DNA of 38,579 nucleotides from contig JAFAGL010000124.1 of NCBI GenBank assembly GCA_023422735.1, positions 1-38,579 on the forward strand. Reading direction: 5' to 3'. Every line of letters starts with the position of its first letter. Positions within the stretch are counted from its first letter, which is position 1. This DNA is from Pseudomonadota bacterium (lineage in GTDB: Bacteria > Pseudomonadota > Alphaproteobacteria > Rhizobiales > Rhizobiaceae). The position numbers were made by a program, and so were the translations under genes. Below the pieces are notes generated by a model, which searched no databases, was not told the origin of the DNA, and worked only from the letters and a program-made list of their open reading frames with translations. This document shows, in pieces, positions 23,315 to 32,032 of this stretch.

Positions 23315-24856
23315 ATGAATTTTGCAGCAACCTTTGAGACGCATGCTCGCAGCGCTCCGGATGCAACCGCGTTGGTGGACGCCCGTTCGCGCTGGACTTT
23401 TCGCCGGCTCAATGAATATGCCAACCGCTTTGCCAATTTGCTTACCGAACGCGGCATCGAGTCGGGCGAACGCGTCGCTTTCAATCTTCCTAATCGCGTC
23501 GAGCTGGCAATCGCGCTTTTGGGATGCCTGAAAGCTGGCGTGGTGGCCGTTCCGCTAAACTTTCGTCTCACCGACGATGAAATTCTGCGCCTGTTGAACC
23601 ATGCGTCGCCAAAGCTCTCGCTGCTCATCGCGCCCAGCCAGCGCATCCTTGACCTGTATGCGGTGCTCACCGTCGACGCCTCTGCTCAGTCTGGATCGCT
23701 TTGGGTCGCCCTTGGGAAAGCCAACCCAGATTTCACAAGTGTCGGCCGCCAGGACGCCGACATTGCGAACCTTCTCTACACCTCCGGGACCACCGGTCTT
23801 CCAAAGGCGGCAATCCACACCCATCGAATGCGCAACACGATCGCTGGAACGATGGCCCACTTGTTCTCGCTGACACGTCAAGATGTGGGACTCGCGGTCT
23901 CGCCAATGTTTCACACGGGCGGACTCAGTGTTTTTTGCAATGCCATGTATGTCGGCGCCACCGTAGTCCTGATGGAAAAATGGAACGTGGAGGATTTCGC
24001 TCGTCTTCTTCGCGAGGAAAAGGTCACCTTCATGCATCTTGTGTCGACCGTCGTGGTAGATATTGTCCGGGCGCCCGCTTCACTGTTTGCCGGCCATCAG
24101 AGCGTTATGAGATTTACCTGGGGCGGTGGACACGCCACAGATCGCGAACTGTTCATGAAATTCGAGCAGCGTGTCGGTGGCTTGTTTCTCCAAGGCTACA
24201 GCCGGACTGAAGGTGGGATCACGTACAACTTGCTCGATCCCGATCGCCGGACCTTCGCGATGAATGGCTATCCTAGCCGGAACAGTTCCGAACTCGACAT
24301 CTATGATCATGCGATGGGCGGCATCGCGCCGCAGGGCCAAATAGGTGAGATCGTTGTCCGCGGCGACGGCGTCTCGCCGGGCTATTGGGACGCGAGCGGT
24401 ATCCGCCTGCCCACGCTCTACCAAGACGACTGGAACGGCACCGGCGATATGGGATTCATCGACGAATCAGGCGCGCTGCACTTCCTTGGTCGCGAGGACC
24501 ACATGATCAAGACAGGCGGCGAGAATGTCTATCCAAGCGAGGTAGGCAAAGTGTTGATGCAGATCCCGGGCGTGTCTGACGCAGTCGTTTTCGATGTGCC
24601 TGACGACAGGCTGGGCCAGCGGATTGCCGCGATGGTCGTGCCATCTGACGGCTCGTTGACGACTGAAATCGTCGAGAGGTTCTGCCGGGAGAAATTGCCC
24701 GGTTTCAAAATTCCGCGGTCGATCGCATTGGTCGAAGCGCTGCCGAGGCTAGGCTCAGATAAAGTGGACCTGAATGCGTGCCGGACTTTCATTGCCGGCA
24801 ACCAGTTGCCTGAACATCTCGGCTTGAAGGCACCGATGCGTGCTGGAGGGTCGTGA
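23315..24856 (+). CDS. Acyl-CoA synthetase (AMP-binding family)
   Basis: A 513-residue adenylate-forming ligase. Motifs are the P-loop 'YTSGTTGLPK' (155-164), the A5 motif 'LQGYSRTEGG' (292-301, with Ser-Arg in place of the usual Gly-Met), 'GTGDMGF' (375-381), the hinge 'GREDHMIKTGGENVYPSEV' and the C-terminal catalytic lysine region 'LPRLGSDKVDL' (Lys483). It should activate a carboxylic acid with ATP and attach CoA. In context, it would prime the imported substrate for the MaoC-type dehydratase. The ATG at 23315 starts the typical N-terminus ('FETHARSAPDATALV'), so no later start is likely even though the ribosome-binding site is weak. It is controlled by operator site 4; liv genes follow after 168 nt with no recognisable promoter. 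Confidence 0.92.
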   Translation: MNFAATFETHARSAPDATALVDARSRWTFRRLNEYANRFANLLTERGIESGERVAFNLPNRVELAIALLGCLKAGVVAVPLNFRLTDDEILRLLNHASPKLSLLIAPSQRILDLYAVLTVDASAQSGSLWVALGKANPDFTSVGRQDADIANLLYTSGTTGLPKAAIHTHRMRNTIAGTMAHLFSLTRQDVGLAVSPMFHTGGLSVFCNAMYVGATVVLMEKWNVEDFARLLREEKVTFMHLVSTVVVDIVRAPASLFAGHQSVMRFTWGGGHATDRELFMKFEQRVGGLFLQGYSRTEGGITYNLLDPDRRTFAMNGYPSRNSSELDIYDHAMGGIAPQGQIGEIVVRGDGVSPGYWDASGIRLPTLYQDDWNGTGDMGFIDESGALHFLGREDHMIKTGGENVYPSEVGKVLMQIPGVSDAVVFDVPDDRLGQRIAAMVVPSDGSLTTEIVERFCREKLPGFKIPRSIALVEALPRLGSDKVDLNACRTFIAGNQLPEHLGLKAPMRAGGS

Positions 24857-25024
24857 CATTTCAATCCTGACGAGTCTAACCGTCAACAACGACATTGAGA
24901 CCCGATTTTACTGGAGGGACTAGCGGAGAGTTAAGAAGGACGCTTGGAACGCCGCTGATGGAGAGAGGGAGAAACCTCTGGATGCGCGACGATTGTGCTG
25001 CCAAATCAATGTGGAGGAGAACCA

Positions 25025-26260
25025 ATGCTTGCTAACACAGAGACGTTCGCTCGTCCGTTTCGCAACGGCGTAGCGATTGCTGCCCTCGCCCTCGCCACGA
25101 CGCTGTCATGCGTCGGCCTATCATATGCTTTTCAGTCGGAAGGGACTGTACGCATTGGCTCGCTTGAAGCCCAGACCGGCGTTCCGGCGCCTTATGGCAT
25201 CCAGGCTTTGGTGGGTTCGCAGATTGCGGTCGACGAGATCAATGCTGGCGGCGGCGTAACGATCGACGGCCAGCAGATAAAGCTTGCCCTGACCCCCGGT
25301 CCGAACGGCTATGATCCGGGCGGTGACTCGGCCACCACGATTGCGCTGATTAACAAGCTTGTCGCCGATGACCAGGTCCTGGCTATCAAAGGAACCTCGC
25401 GTTCTGACAACACGGAAGCTGCTTTCAATTACCTCAACGAACTCGAGCGCCAAGGCAACGCAGTCGTCCTCATTTCGCCGTCATCGGCAGGGCCGGGGCT
25501 AGGCAAGATTTCAACCTGGGGATTTCGCAACGCCTTCTTTGAGGCAAAGGCGATTGCCCGTGCCGCCGAGGTTCTGAAGGGCCTCGGCTACAACACCAGC
25601 GGAATCTATATCGCCAAGGACAACGCCTACAATGCCGCGATCGCCAAAGGTCTGATGGTTCCAGCAATGGAAAAGGCCGGCTACCAAATGGTCGTCCAGA
25701 CTGATGGCCTGGAGAAGGACACCGACTTCTCCGCGCAGGTCGAAGCGCTTCGCAAGGCAGCCCCTGATATCGTTGCAGTTTCGACGCCAGTCCTGGCAGG
25801 CGTCAATCTGATGAAGGAATCATCCCGCCGCGGCTTCAAGCCCAAAGCCTGGCTTGGCAACATCGGGAACATTGCGCCCGAAGTTCCAAAGCTTGGCGGC
25901 AGAGCTGTCGAAGGCATGGTCGTTGGCAGCTCATATTCCCCAGATACTGCCGAGGTTCAGAAGCTGGCAGAGGAATATCACAAGCGCACCGGCAATGACC
26001 TGAATATGTTCGGTGTCAACGGCTACGAGGCAATCTATCTCTTCAAAGCCGGCATTGAGGCATCAGGCATCAAAAACACGCCTGAGACCCTTAAAGAAGA
26101 TCGCATAAAGTTCCGCGACGCTCTCGCCAAGGTCAAGATTAAGAGCATTTCCGGCGAGGAGGTTGTGTTCGATGAATTCGGCGACGCCATCAAGCAGGGC
26201 TTCCTGCTGACGATCAAGGGCGGGAAATACACGGTCTGGGACGAGAAGGCGTTTCAGTAG
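25025..26260 (+). CDS. livK: Branched-chain-amino-acid-type ABC binding protein
   Basis: A 411-residue periplasmic binding protein of the LivK/Peripla_BP_6 type. The signal peptide (residues 1 to about 36) ends near SYAFQ. The mature N-terminus reads 'VRIGSLEAQTGVPAPYG', followed by 'ALVGSQIAVDEINAGGGV', the family's usual opening. The ATG at 25025 follows GGAGGAGA; an earlier in-frame start at 24995 is less likely. It heads livKHMGF. Proteins of this class in catabolic clusters often bind aromatic or aliphatic acids or amides rather than amino acids, so the ligand may be the same substrate class as that of the TRAP systems. Confidence 0.9.
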   Translation: MLANTETFARPFRNGVAIAALALATTLSCVGLSYAFQSEGTVRIGSLEAQTGVPAPYGIQALVGSQIAVDEINAGGGVTIDGQQIKLALTPGPNGYDPGGDSATTIALINKLVADDQVLAIKGTSRSDNTEAAFNYLNELERQGNAVVLISPSSAGPGLGKISTWGFRNAFFEAKAIARAAEVLKGLGYNTSGIYIAKDNAYNAAIAKGLMVPAMEKAGYQMVVQTDGLEKDTDFSAQVEALRKAAPDIVAVSTPVLAGVNLMKESSRRGFKPKAWLGNIGNIAPEVPKLGGRAVEGMVVGSSYSPDTAEVQKLAEEYHKRTGNDLNMFGVNGYEAIYLFKAGIEASGIKNTPETLKEDRIKFRDALAKVKIKSISGEEVVFDEFGDAIKQGFLLTIKGGKYTVWDEKAFQ

Positions 26261-26296
26261 CACGATCATCGATCAATCAGAGAGTCTGGGTGCGCT

Positions 26297-27202
26297 ATGC
26301 AGTTCGCCGAATATATCTTGAACGGTGTCCTCCTTGGAGGCACTTACTCGCTGGTGGCCATCGGCTTTACCATCATTTTCGGCGTGCTGCACCGCCTCAA
26401 CATCGCCCATGGCGCAACCATAATGGTCTCTGCGTTTGCCGGTGCCACGGTGTCGCTTCTGCTTGGAAGCGAGAGCTACTGGGTCCTGCTTATGTCCTTT
26501 TCCGTGGCGGTGCTCACTGGCGCACTGATCGGTTTCCTCATCGAGCGCCTGATTTTTCGCCCGTTGCGCAATGCGTCTTATTTGGCGCCGTTCGTCGCTA
26601 CGGTTGGCATCACTTTGATGCTGGAGGAACTGATGTTGCACGCATCGCGCTCGGTCCCGATCTTCTATCCTGAATACACACCCTATCCGTCGCCACTCGA
26701 GAGCCTCGCCTTCTATGTGGGCGACATCTACATCCGAGGCGTCTACGTCGTTATCTTCGCAATCTCCCTCATCCTGATGGCGGCGCTTCATTTCTGGATC
26801 ACGCGCACGGATACCGGTCGAGCCATCCGTGTCGTTGAGGAGAACCCGACTGCTGCCCGCATTCTCGGGATCGACGTCGAGAAAACGGAGTCCATTGCTT
26901 TCGTGGTAGCAAGTGCGCTTGCCGGCGCGGCGGGTTCGCTGATCGGCGTGGCTCAAGGAACGATCAATCCGTTCCTCGGCGCACCACTCCTGCTTACAAG
27001 CTTCATCGTCATAGTCATCGGCGGGCTTGGCAACATCTACGGTGCCATGCTTGGTGGCATAATCGTTGGGGTGATCGAACTTACGACCGCAAATCTACTC
27101 TCCGCGACGTACAAGCAGGCAATCCTGTTCGGCGTCATGTTCTTGATCCTGATCGCACGGCCGCAAGGGCTGTTCGGATCTTCCATCCAGCGTCCGGATT
27201 GA
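26297..27202 (+). CDS. livH: Branched-chain-type ABC permease LivH
   Basis: A 301-residue inner-membrane permease with about eight hydrophobic segments. LivH landmarks are 'LNGVLLGGTYSLVAIGFTII', 'GVLHRLNIAHGATIM' and the ATPase-docking 'ENPTAARILGIDVEKTESIA', ending with 'IARPQGLFG'. It pairs with LivM to form the channel. It starts 36 nt after livK and livM follows after 4 nt. The frame is intact. Confidence 0.92.
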   Translation: MQFAEYILNGVLLGGTYSLVAIGFTIIFGVLHRLNIAHGATIMVSAFAGATVSLLLGSESYWVLLMSFSVAVLTGALIGFLIERLIFRPLRNASYLAPFVATVGITLMLEELMLHASRSVPIFYPEYTPYPSPLESLAFYVGDIYIRGVYVVIFAISLILMAALHFWITRTDTGRAIRVVEENPTAARILGIDVEKTESIAFVVASALAGAAGSLIGVAQGTINPFLGAPLLLTSFIVIVIGGLGNIYGAMLGGIIVGVIELTTANLLSATYKQAILFGVMFLILIARPQGLFGSSIQRPD

Positions 27203-27206
27203 TCAA

Positions 27207-28085
27207 ATGAGCTATACTCTCACAGTCCTCACCGTTACCGGCCTCAACTCCATCCTCGCTCTCAGCGTCTACCTGACGCTGGCCACCGGACAATTCAGCC
27301 TTGCCCAGGTCGGGTTCTGGGCGATAGGCGCCTACGGTGCCGCCATGTTGACGAGCATGTATGGATGGCCGCTGCTTCCTGCCCTTCTTATGCCTGCGGT
27401 CTTTTGCTTCCTCGTCGGCGCGATCCTCAGCTATCCCTGTCTGCGGGTACGTGGAATCTATCTAGCCCTCGCGACACTCGGCTTTTCCGAATGTGTCCGC
27501 ATCTTCTTCCTGAACTTCAGCTACCAACTGGACGTCGGCGGAACGATGATCGGCCCGGAAGGCGTGCTGGGCTTCCGCTACATCCGGGTTCTGACCCAGC
27601 CGTGGCACGTCTTCCTGACGCTCGGCATCGTGATGGTCCTAATGTTTGCGATCGAGCGGAGCCGCTACGGGCTTGCTTTGTCAGCGATCGAGGAGGACGA
27701 AACAGCAGCGGCGGCATCCGGCATAAACCCGGTGGCCGCCAAGATCATCGCTTTCGCGCTCGCGGCGGCGATTGCCGCAGTTGGCGGGGGACTCTACGCC
27801 AACTACATTTCGTTTATCACCTCCAACGATTTTAGCTTCCACCTGACGATGCTGGCCGTGCTCTATGTCGGCGCGGGTGGGATAGGCACTCTTTTCGGGC
27901 CCGTTTTCGGAGCCATACTTCTGACGTTGCTGCCAGAATTTATACGACCGCTTCAGGAGTATCGTATGATCTTTTTCGGTTTCCTTGTGACGCTGATCGT
28001 CCTGGTGCGGCCACGTGGTCTGATCGACGAGCGCGCCATCCGCGCCGTCGGCCGCCTTTTCCGTCGCAGAACGGTGCGCGCATGA
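27207..28085 (+). CDS. livM: Branched-chain-type ABC permease LivM
   Basis: A 292-residue permease. Landmarks are 'NSILALSVYLTLATGQFSLA' then 'QVGFWAIGAYGAA', 'YPCLRVRGIYLALATLGFSE' and the docking loop 'SAIEEDETAAAASGINPVAA'. It ends with 'LVRPRGLIDERAI'. The ATG at 27207 is 4 nt after livH, and the stop overlaps the livG start (ATGA), so the genes are tightly coupled. The frame is intact. Confidence 0.92.
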   Translation: MSYTLTVLTVTGLNSILALSVYLTLATGQFSLAQVGFWAIGAYGAAMLTSMYGWPLLPALLMPAVFCFLVGAILSYPCLRVRGIYLALATLGFSECVRIFFLNFSYQLDVGGTMIGPEGVLGFRYIRVLTQPWHVFLTLGIVMVLMFAIERSRYGLALSAIEEDETAAAASGINPVAAKIIAFALAAAIAAVGGGLYANYISFITSNDFSFHLTMLAVLYVGAGGIGTLFGPVFGAILLTLLPEFIRPLQEYRMIFFGFLVTLIVLVRPRGLIDERAIRAVGRLFRRRTVRA

Positions 28086-28840
28086 GCGAGACGGTACTCT
28101 CTGTTAATGGCGTAGCGAAGCACTTCGGTGGCGTCATTGCGCTGAAGAACGTGAACTTGGCGCTTGGCAAGCACGAAATCCTTGGCCTGATTGGGCCGAA
28201 CGGCTCGGGTAAAACGACGCTGGTCAACATGATTTCTGGCTTCCTCAAGCCCACAAAGGGCGATTTCGTCGCCAACGGCAAACCCATTGCCGGATTGCCG
28301 CCGCACCGCGTGGCGCATTCCGGTGTGACGCGTACGTTCCAAAATCTCCGTGTCTTTCGCCGCCGCACGGTGCTTGAAAACGTCATGGTCGGCCAGATCA
28401 CCCGAGTCTCTGGATTGGAACTCTTCCTGCCGTTCGCGACGGCCCGCCGCGATATGCGCTACGAGCAGGCGATGGGCTTACTCGACCGCTTCGGTCTTGC
28501 AGATAAGGCCGACAACATTGCCGGCGCTCTTTCGTTTGGTGATCAGAAGCGGCTGGAACTTGCGCGGGCAATGGCCTGTAAACCCGACATCCTGCTGCTC
28601 GATGAACCTGCCGGCGGCATGAATCCGAGCGAGATTGAGGAGTTGAAGGCAACGCTGCGTGAGATGCGCGACGAGGGACTGTCGATCCTGTTGATCGAGC
28701 ACAACATGCGGTTGGTTATGTCTGTATGCGATCGCATCGCAGTGCTTTGCTTTGGCGAGATCATTATGGACGGAAAGCCGGAAGATGTACGTGTCCATCC
28801 TGAGGTGATCCGCTCTTATCTCGGACACGGAGGCGCCTGA
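28082..28840 (+). CDS. livG: Branched-chain-type ABC ATPase LivG
   Basis: A 252-residue ATPase. Walker A 'GPNGSGKTTL', Q-loop 'RTFQNLRVF', signature 'LSFGDQKRLELARAM', Walker B 'ILLLDEPAGGM' and H-loop 'LLIEHNMRLVM' are all present. The longer insertion between Walker A and the signature, and the 'GGMNPSE' D-loop, are LivG features. It overlaps livM and livF by a few bases at each end. The signature has Phe-Gly-Asp-Gln, common in this subfamily. It drives import by ATP hydrolysis. Confidence 0.93.
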   Translation: MSETVLSVNGVAKHFGGVIALKNVNLALGKHEILGLIGPNGSGKTTLVNMISGFLKPTKGDFVANGKPIAGLPPHRVAHSGVTRTFQNLRVFRRRTVLENVMVGQITRVSGLELFLPFATARRDMRYEQAMGLLDRFGLADKADNIAGALSFGDQKRLELARAMACKPDILLLDEPAGGMNPSEIEELKATLREMRDEGLSILLIEHNMRLVMSVCDRIAVLCFGEIIMDGKPEDVRVHPEVIRSYLGHGGA

Positions 28841-29544
28841 TGTTGAGGATACGCGACCTTCATGTGCGCTACGGAAGCTTCGAGGTTCTCAAGGGCGTCG
28901 ATATCGATGTGGCGTCCGGAGAAATCGTCACTGTAGTTGGTGCGAACGGAGCGGGTAAGACAACGCTTGTTAGAACCATCTCGGGTTTGGTGCGACCCTC
29001 CTACGGAACGATCGACTTCGACGGCCGCGACATCGTTCGTGCTCGAACCCATCAAATCGTAAGGCTTGGTGTCGTGCAGGTTCCTGAAGGGCGAATGGCG
29101 CTTGCCAAGCTGTCTGTCACGGAAAATCTTCTGGCAGCTGCAGCAGTCAGGTCTGATCGCGAAAACGTGCCGGCCGATATCGAAGCGGCGCTGGTTCGCT
29201 TCCCGATCCTACGCGAGCGCTCGAACCAGCTCGCAGGGACGTTGAGCGGTGGACAGCAGCAGATGCTTGTCATCGCGCGGGCTCTTATGGCGAAGCCGCG
29301 GCTGCTGCTGTTAGACGAACCTTCGCTCGGTCTAGCACCGGTCATCGCCGATCAGGTGTTCGAGATCATCTCCGAGATTCGGCAGCAGGGCGTTACGGTC
29401 CTGCTTATCGAGCAGAATGCGCATCGCGCGATGGACATTGCCGATCGGACCTATGTCTTGGAGCTCGGGCAGGTCGCATTTGCGGGCCCGTCCGTCGAGC
29501 TTAGCCGCGACCCCCGGGTAGCACAGTCCTATCTCGGCGCCTGA
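28840..29544 (+). CDS. livF: Branched-chain-type ABC ATPase LivF
   Basis: A 234-residue ATPase, the usual size for LivF. It has Walker A 'GANGAGKTTL', Q-loop 'VQVPEGRMALAKLSV' (the 'PEGR' is typical of LivF), signature 'LSGGQQQMLVIARAL', Walker B 'LLLLDEPSLGLAP' and H-loop 'LLIEQNAHRAM'. The start shares one base with the livG stop. It is the last gene of the liv operon; a hairpin follows at 29574-29595. Confidence 0.93.
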   Translation: MLRIRDLHVRYGSFEVLKGVDIDVASGEIVTVVGANGAGKTTLVRTISGLVRPSYGTIDFDGRDIVRARTHQIVRLGVVQVPEGRMALAKLSVTENLLAAAAVRSDRENVPADIEAALVRFPILRERSNQLAGTLSGGQQQMLVIARALMAKPRLLLLDEPSLGLAPVIADQVFEIISEIRQQGVTVLLIEQNAHRAMDIADRTYVLELGQVAFAGPSVELSRDPRVAQSYLGA

Positions 29545-29573
29545 CAGCCATATTCTAGTTAGGGAACGCTAAA

Positions 29574-29595
29574 GGGGCAGTCTTCGGACCGCCCC
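29574..29595. terminator. Hairpin between livF and the convergent GMC oxidoreductase gene
   Basis: GGGGC-A-GTC, loop TTCG, GAC-C-GCCCC: a stem of eight pairs with one A/C mismatch and a stable UUCG-type loop. It lies 29 nt after livF and 13 nt beyond the end of the oppositely oriented oxidoreductase gene, so it can serve both. No T-run follows directly on the plus strand. Confidence 0.65.
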
Positions 29596-29608
29596 CTGCA
29601 ATAAGGGT

Positions 29609-31219
29609 TTATGCAGCCTTGGCCGTCAGCGCTTCAGATCCCAGGATCATATCAGCTGCCTTTTCGCCGATCATGATCGACGGCGCATTTGTGTTGCCGG
29701 ATACAATGGCCGGCATGATCGATGCGTCAGCGACCCGTAGGCCGTCGACACCCTGAACGCGCAACAGGGGATCTACGACGGCCTCCGGGTCCGAGCCCAT
29801 GCGGCAAGTGCCCACGGGATGAAAACACGTGTTGCCATTGGTGCGGATGAAAGCGTCCAATTCGGCATCGGTTTGTGCCGATCGGCTGGGCTCTAGCTCC
29901 TCGGGCTGGAATTTCGCCATCGGACCCGACGCAACGATATCGCGCGCGATACGGATTCCGTCCGCGATCGTGTCGACGTCATATTGGGACGAGAATGCGT
30001 TGAACCTTATGCTCGGCGACGCATCACGCGCCGAGGTGATGTGTACGCTGCCTTTGCTCTCGGGACGCAACACCAGCGAAGAGATTGTAAATCCGGGGAA
30101 ACTATCGAGCTGGCGCGTCTCAGAATTGGCGAAGGTCAACGGTGTCGCATGGTACTGAATGTCGGGTGTCTCGAGTCCGGCGCGTGTCTTGACGAAGCCC
30201 ATCAAGGGGCCGGCCGGCATGGTCAGCGCGCCCGAACGGAACAGCGCGAACTTCATGCCTTCGACCACCGCGCGCCAGCCGCGTGTCCTCTCGTTCAGCG
30301 TCAGGTGGCCCTTGATGCGCCACTTCAACCACACCGCCCAATGCTCTTGCAGATTCTCTCCCACACTTGGGCGGTCTACGACGACAGGGATGCCGAGTTC
30401 GCTGAGCCGCTGGCCATCACCGATGCCAGACCGTTCAAGAATGGCGGGTGAGTGGATCGCGCCGGCACAGAGGATCACCTCGTTTCTTGCAAGGGCAGTT
30501 CGCTTCTCACCGCGCACGGTGTAGGTCACACCGGTCGCTCGCTTGCCCTCGAACAGCACCTTGTCGGTAAGGGCCTCGGTCAACACGGAGAGGTTCTGGC
30601 GCTTGCGCGCAGGTTTCAGATAAGCCTGCGCTGTGCTGTTGCGCCAACCGCCGCGCGTCGTGGTCTGCGAATAGCTGAAGCCGTCCTGCTTGCCGCCATT
30701 CACATCCGGATTGCGCGGGAAGCCGAGTGACTCTGCGCCGCTGATCAGCCCATCGAGAAGCGCGTCGTGATCTTTCACGTCAGAAACGCCCAGCGGTCCC
30801 TCACTGCCACGGACATCATTCCCGCCCCGCTCGAAAGTCTCCGCGCGCTTGAAGTAGGGGAGCACGCCTTCGTAAGACCAGCCAGCGCAGCCTTTTTGGG
30901 CCCAGGCATTATAGTCGGCCGGCGTTCCGCGCACATAGACGCCGCCATTGATCGATGACGAACCGCCTAATACCTTGCCGCGCGGTACGCCAAGCGTCCG
31001 TCCGCCCGCACTTGGCTCTGCTTCGGACTTCAGCATCCAGTTGATCGACGGATCCTTGATCGTCTTGCCGACGCCGAGCGTGAAATGGATCCAGAAATTC
31101 TTGTCCTCCGGGCCTGCCTCCAACAACAGCACGCGATGTCGTCCGGACTCGCTCAACCGACTGGCAACCACACAACCGGCTGAGCCAGCGCCCACGACTA
31201 CGTAATCATACGAGTCCAT
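29609..31219 (-). CDS. GMC-family FAD-dependent oxidoreductase (choline/alcohol dehydrogenase-like)
   Basis: A 536-residue flavoenzyme. The ADP-binding fold opens with 'VVVGAGSAGCVVASRLSE' (GxGxxG, residues 10-15). GMC signature 1 is 'GKVLGGSSSINGGVYVRG', and signature 2 is 'GAIHSPAILERSGIG'. The catalytic pair is His467 in 'FHPVGTCRMG' and Asn509/Asn511 in 'SGNTNAPS'. No signal peptide. It oxidises an alcohol to an aldehyde or ketone; the donor is unknown. The ATG at 31219 has GGGAGG upstream. It is divergent from the EthD operon with operator site 5 in the shared 111-bp region, though that site is oriented towards the EthD gene. Confidence 0.93.
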   Translation of the reverse strand: MDSYDYVVVGAGSAGCVVASRLSESGRHRVLLLEAGPEDKNFWIHFTLGVGKTIKDPSINWMLKSEAEPSAGGRTLGVPRGKVLGGSSSINGGVYVRGTPADYNAWAQKGCAGWSYEGVLPYFKRAETFERGGNDVRGSEGPLGVSDVKDHDALLDGLISGAESLGFPRNPDVNGGKQDGFSYSQTTTRGGWRNSTAQAYLKPARKRQNLSVLTEALTDKVLFEGKRATGVTYTVRGEKRTALARNEVILCAGAIHSPAILERSGIGDGQRLSELGIPVVVDRPSVGENLQEHWAVWLKWRIKGHLTLNERTRGWRAVVEGMKFALFRSGALTMPAGPLMGFVKTRAGLETPDIQYHATPLTFANSETRQLDSFPGFTISSLVLRPESKGSVHITSARDASPSIRFNAFSSQYDVDTIADGIRIARDIVASGPMAKFQPEELEPSRSAQTDAELDAFIRTNGNTCFHPVGTCRMGSDPEAVVDPLLRVQGVDGLRVADASIMPAIVSGNTNAPSIMIGEKAADMILGSEALTAKAA

Positions 31220-31286
31220 TCAGACCTCCCAAGAATGCGGCGTACCGACTGCTTGACATAACCAAACAACTACGTCAACGTTTTAA

Positions 31287-31311
31287 GAAACTAGGTTTCA
31301 ATAGGAGAAAC
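31287..31311 (+). promoter_or_regulatory. Tripartite operator site 5, upstream of the EthD operon
   Basis: GAAAC-TAG-GTTTC, seven bases, GAAAC, ending 19 nt before the ATG at 31331. TTGACA lies at 31253-31258. The first arm is 68 nt from the divergent oxidoreductase start. As at site 4, an ACGTCAA block (31272-31278) lies between the TTGACA box and the operator. Confidence 0.73.
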
Positions 31312-31330
31312 TTACGGGAAGGAAAAGACG

Positions 31331-31657
31331 ATGATCACCTTCGTGGCAGTCTGGAACATTGCCCAAGGCGTCTCCGACAGTGAGTTCGAGCGTTGGTACA
31401 GTCACGTCCATATTGCCGATGCAAAGCGCATTCCAGGTCTCATTGGCTACCGCACCAACCGCGCTGTCGATCGCAGTAAACAACAGTTCTACCGTATGGC
31501 GGAACTGAGCTTCGAGGATATGCAAAGCTTTGAGGTCGCATTCGCATCTGCCGAATGGAAGCATGCTTTCGTGGATGCTCAGAATTATATTACCGACCAT
31601 CAACGTCTCGTCTTCGAAACGACGCAGCAAGATCTTGCAGAGCATACCGATGGCTGA
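31331..31657 (+). CDS. EthD-like (dimeric alpha-beta barrel) protein
   Basis: A 108-residue protein with the EthD/ferredoxin-like pattern: strand 'TFVAVWNIAQGVSDSEFERW', the hallmark 'WYSHVHIADAKRIPGLIGY' and a second half 'FYRMAELSFEDMQSFEVAF' then 'WKHAFVDAQNYI'. Members include EthD (ether degradation accessory), methylmuconolactone isomerases and small monooxygenases; the conserved HVH is often at the active site. It starts an operon with the next three genes, overlapping the following start by 8 nt. Operator site 5 is directly upstream. The exact role is unknown. Confidence 0.8.
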   Translation: MITFVAVWNIAQGVSDSEFERWYSHVHIADAKRIPGLIGYRTNRAVDRSKQQFYRMAELSFEDMQSFEVAFASAEWKHAFVDAQNYITDHQRLVFETTQQDLAEHTDG

Positions 31658-32018
31658 GTTTCCCGAACTGTCTTGGTTTCAGGATTTTGCAGCGTTCGCA
31701 GAAGCCGATGAAGATTTCCGAAAGCATTGCCGGTGGTTCACCGGGACTGTCGCCGTCCGTGTCAATCAAACGTCCACTACAGTGCGTTTCGACCGCGGCA
31801 TTGTCCTCGACGTTGTGAAAGGTATCCAGCAACCTGACTATCTGATTTCGGGCAGCAGCGAGCAGTGGGACCATCTGTTCCAGAAGCGCTGGGCACTAGT
31901 GCGTCTTTACCGGTCGCGCACGCTAATGGTGCGCGCTGATCCGGTCAAACTCATGCAGAACTGGAAAGCCCTTTTCTTCATTGTCGAGTGCATCAAGCGC
32001 ACCGGCAAGGGCAATTGA
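31650..32018 (+). CDS. Small protein, possibly SCP2-like
   Basis: A 122-residue protein whose ATG lies within the end of the EthD gene (8-nt overlap). The pattern 'FTGTVAVRVNQTSTTVRFDRG', then 'PDYLISGSSEQWDHLFQ', then 'LVRLYRSRTLMVRADPVKLM' recalls SCP2-type sterol/lipid-carrier domains, in which a beta-sheet half is followed by a helix that binds a hydrophobic ligand. The match is weak and rests on pattern only. The tight coupling to EthD and the hydrolase suggests that it helps in handling the same hydrophobic or CoA-bound intermediate. No signal peptide or membrane segment is evident. Confidence 0.65.
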   Translation: MAEFPELSWFQDFAAFAEADEDFRKHCRWFTGTVAVRVNQTSTTVRFDRGIVLDVVKGIQQPDYLISGSSEQWDHLFQKRWALVRLYRSRTLMVRADPVKLMQNWKALFFIVECIKRTGKGN

Positions 32019-32032
32019 GCCGGAGAACCCAG

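Noticed and set aside
26273..26956. Minus-strand frame opposite livH
   Set aside because: Its very charged, histidine/aspartate-rich translation is typical of a shadow of a membrane-protein gene.
10568..31311. Recurrent GAAAC/GTTTC motifs as parts of CRISPR repeats
   Set aside because: CRISPR repeats often end in GAAAC, but here the elements are single, kilobases apart, always upstream of genes, and without spacer-repeat periodicity.
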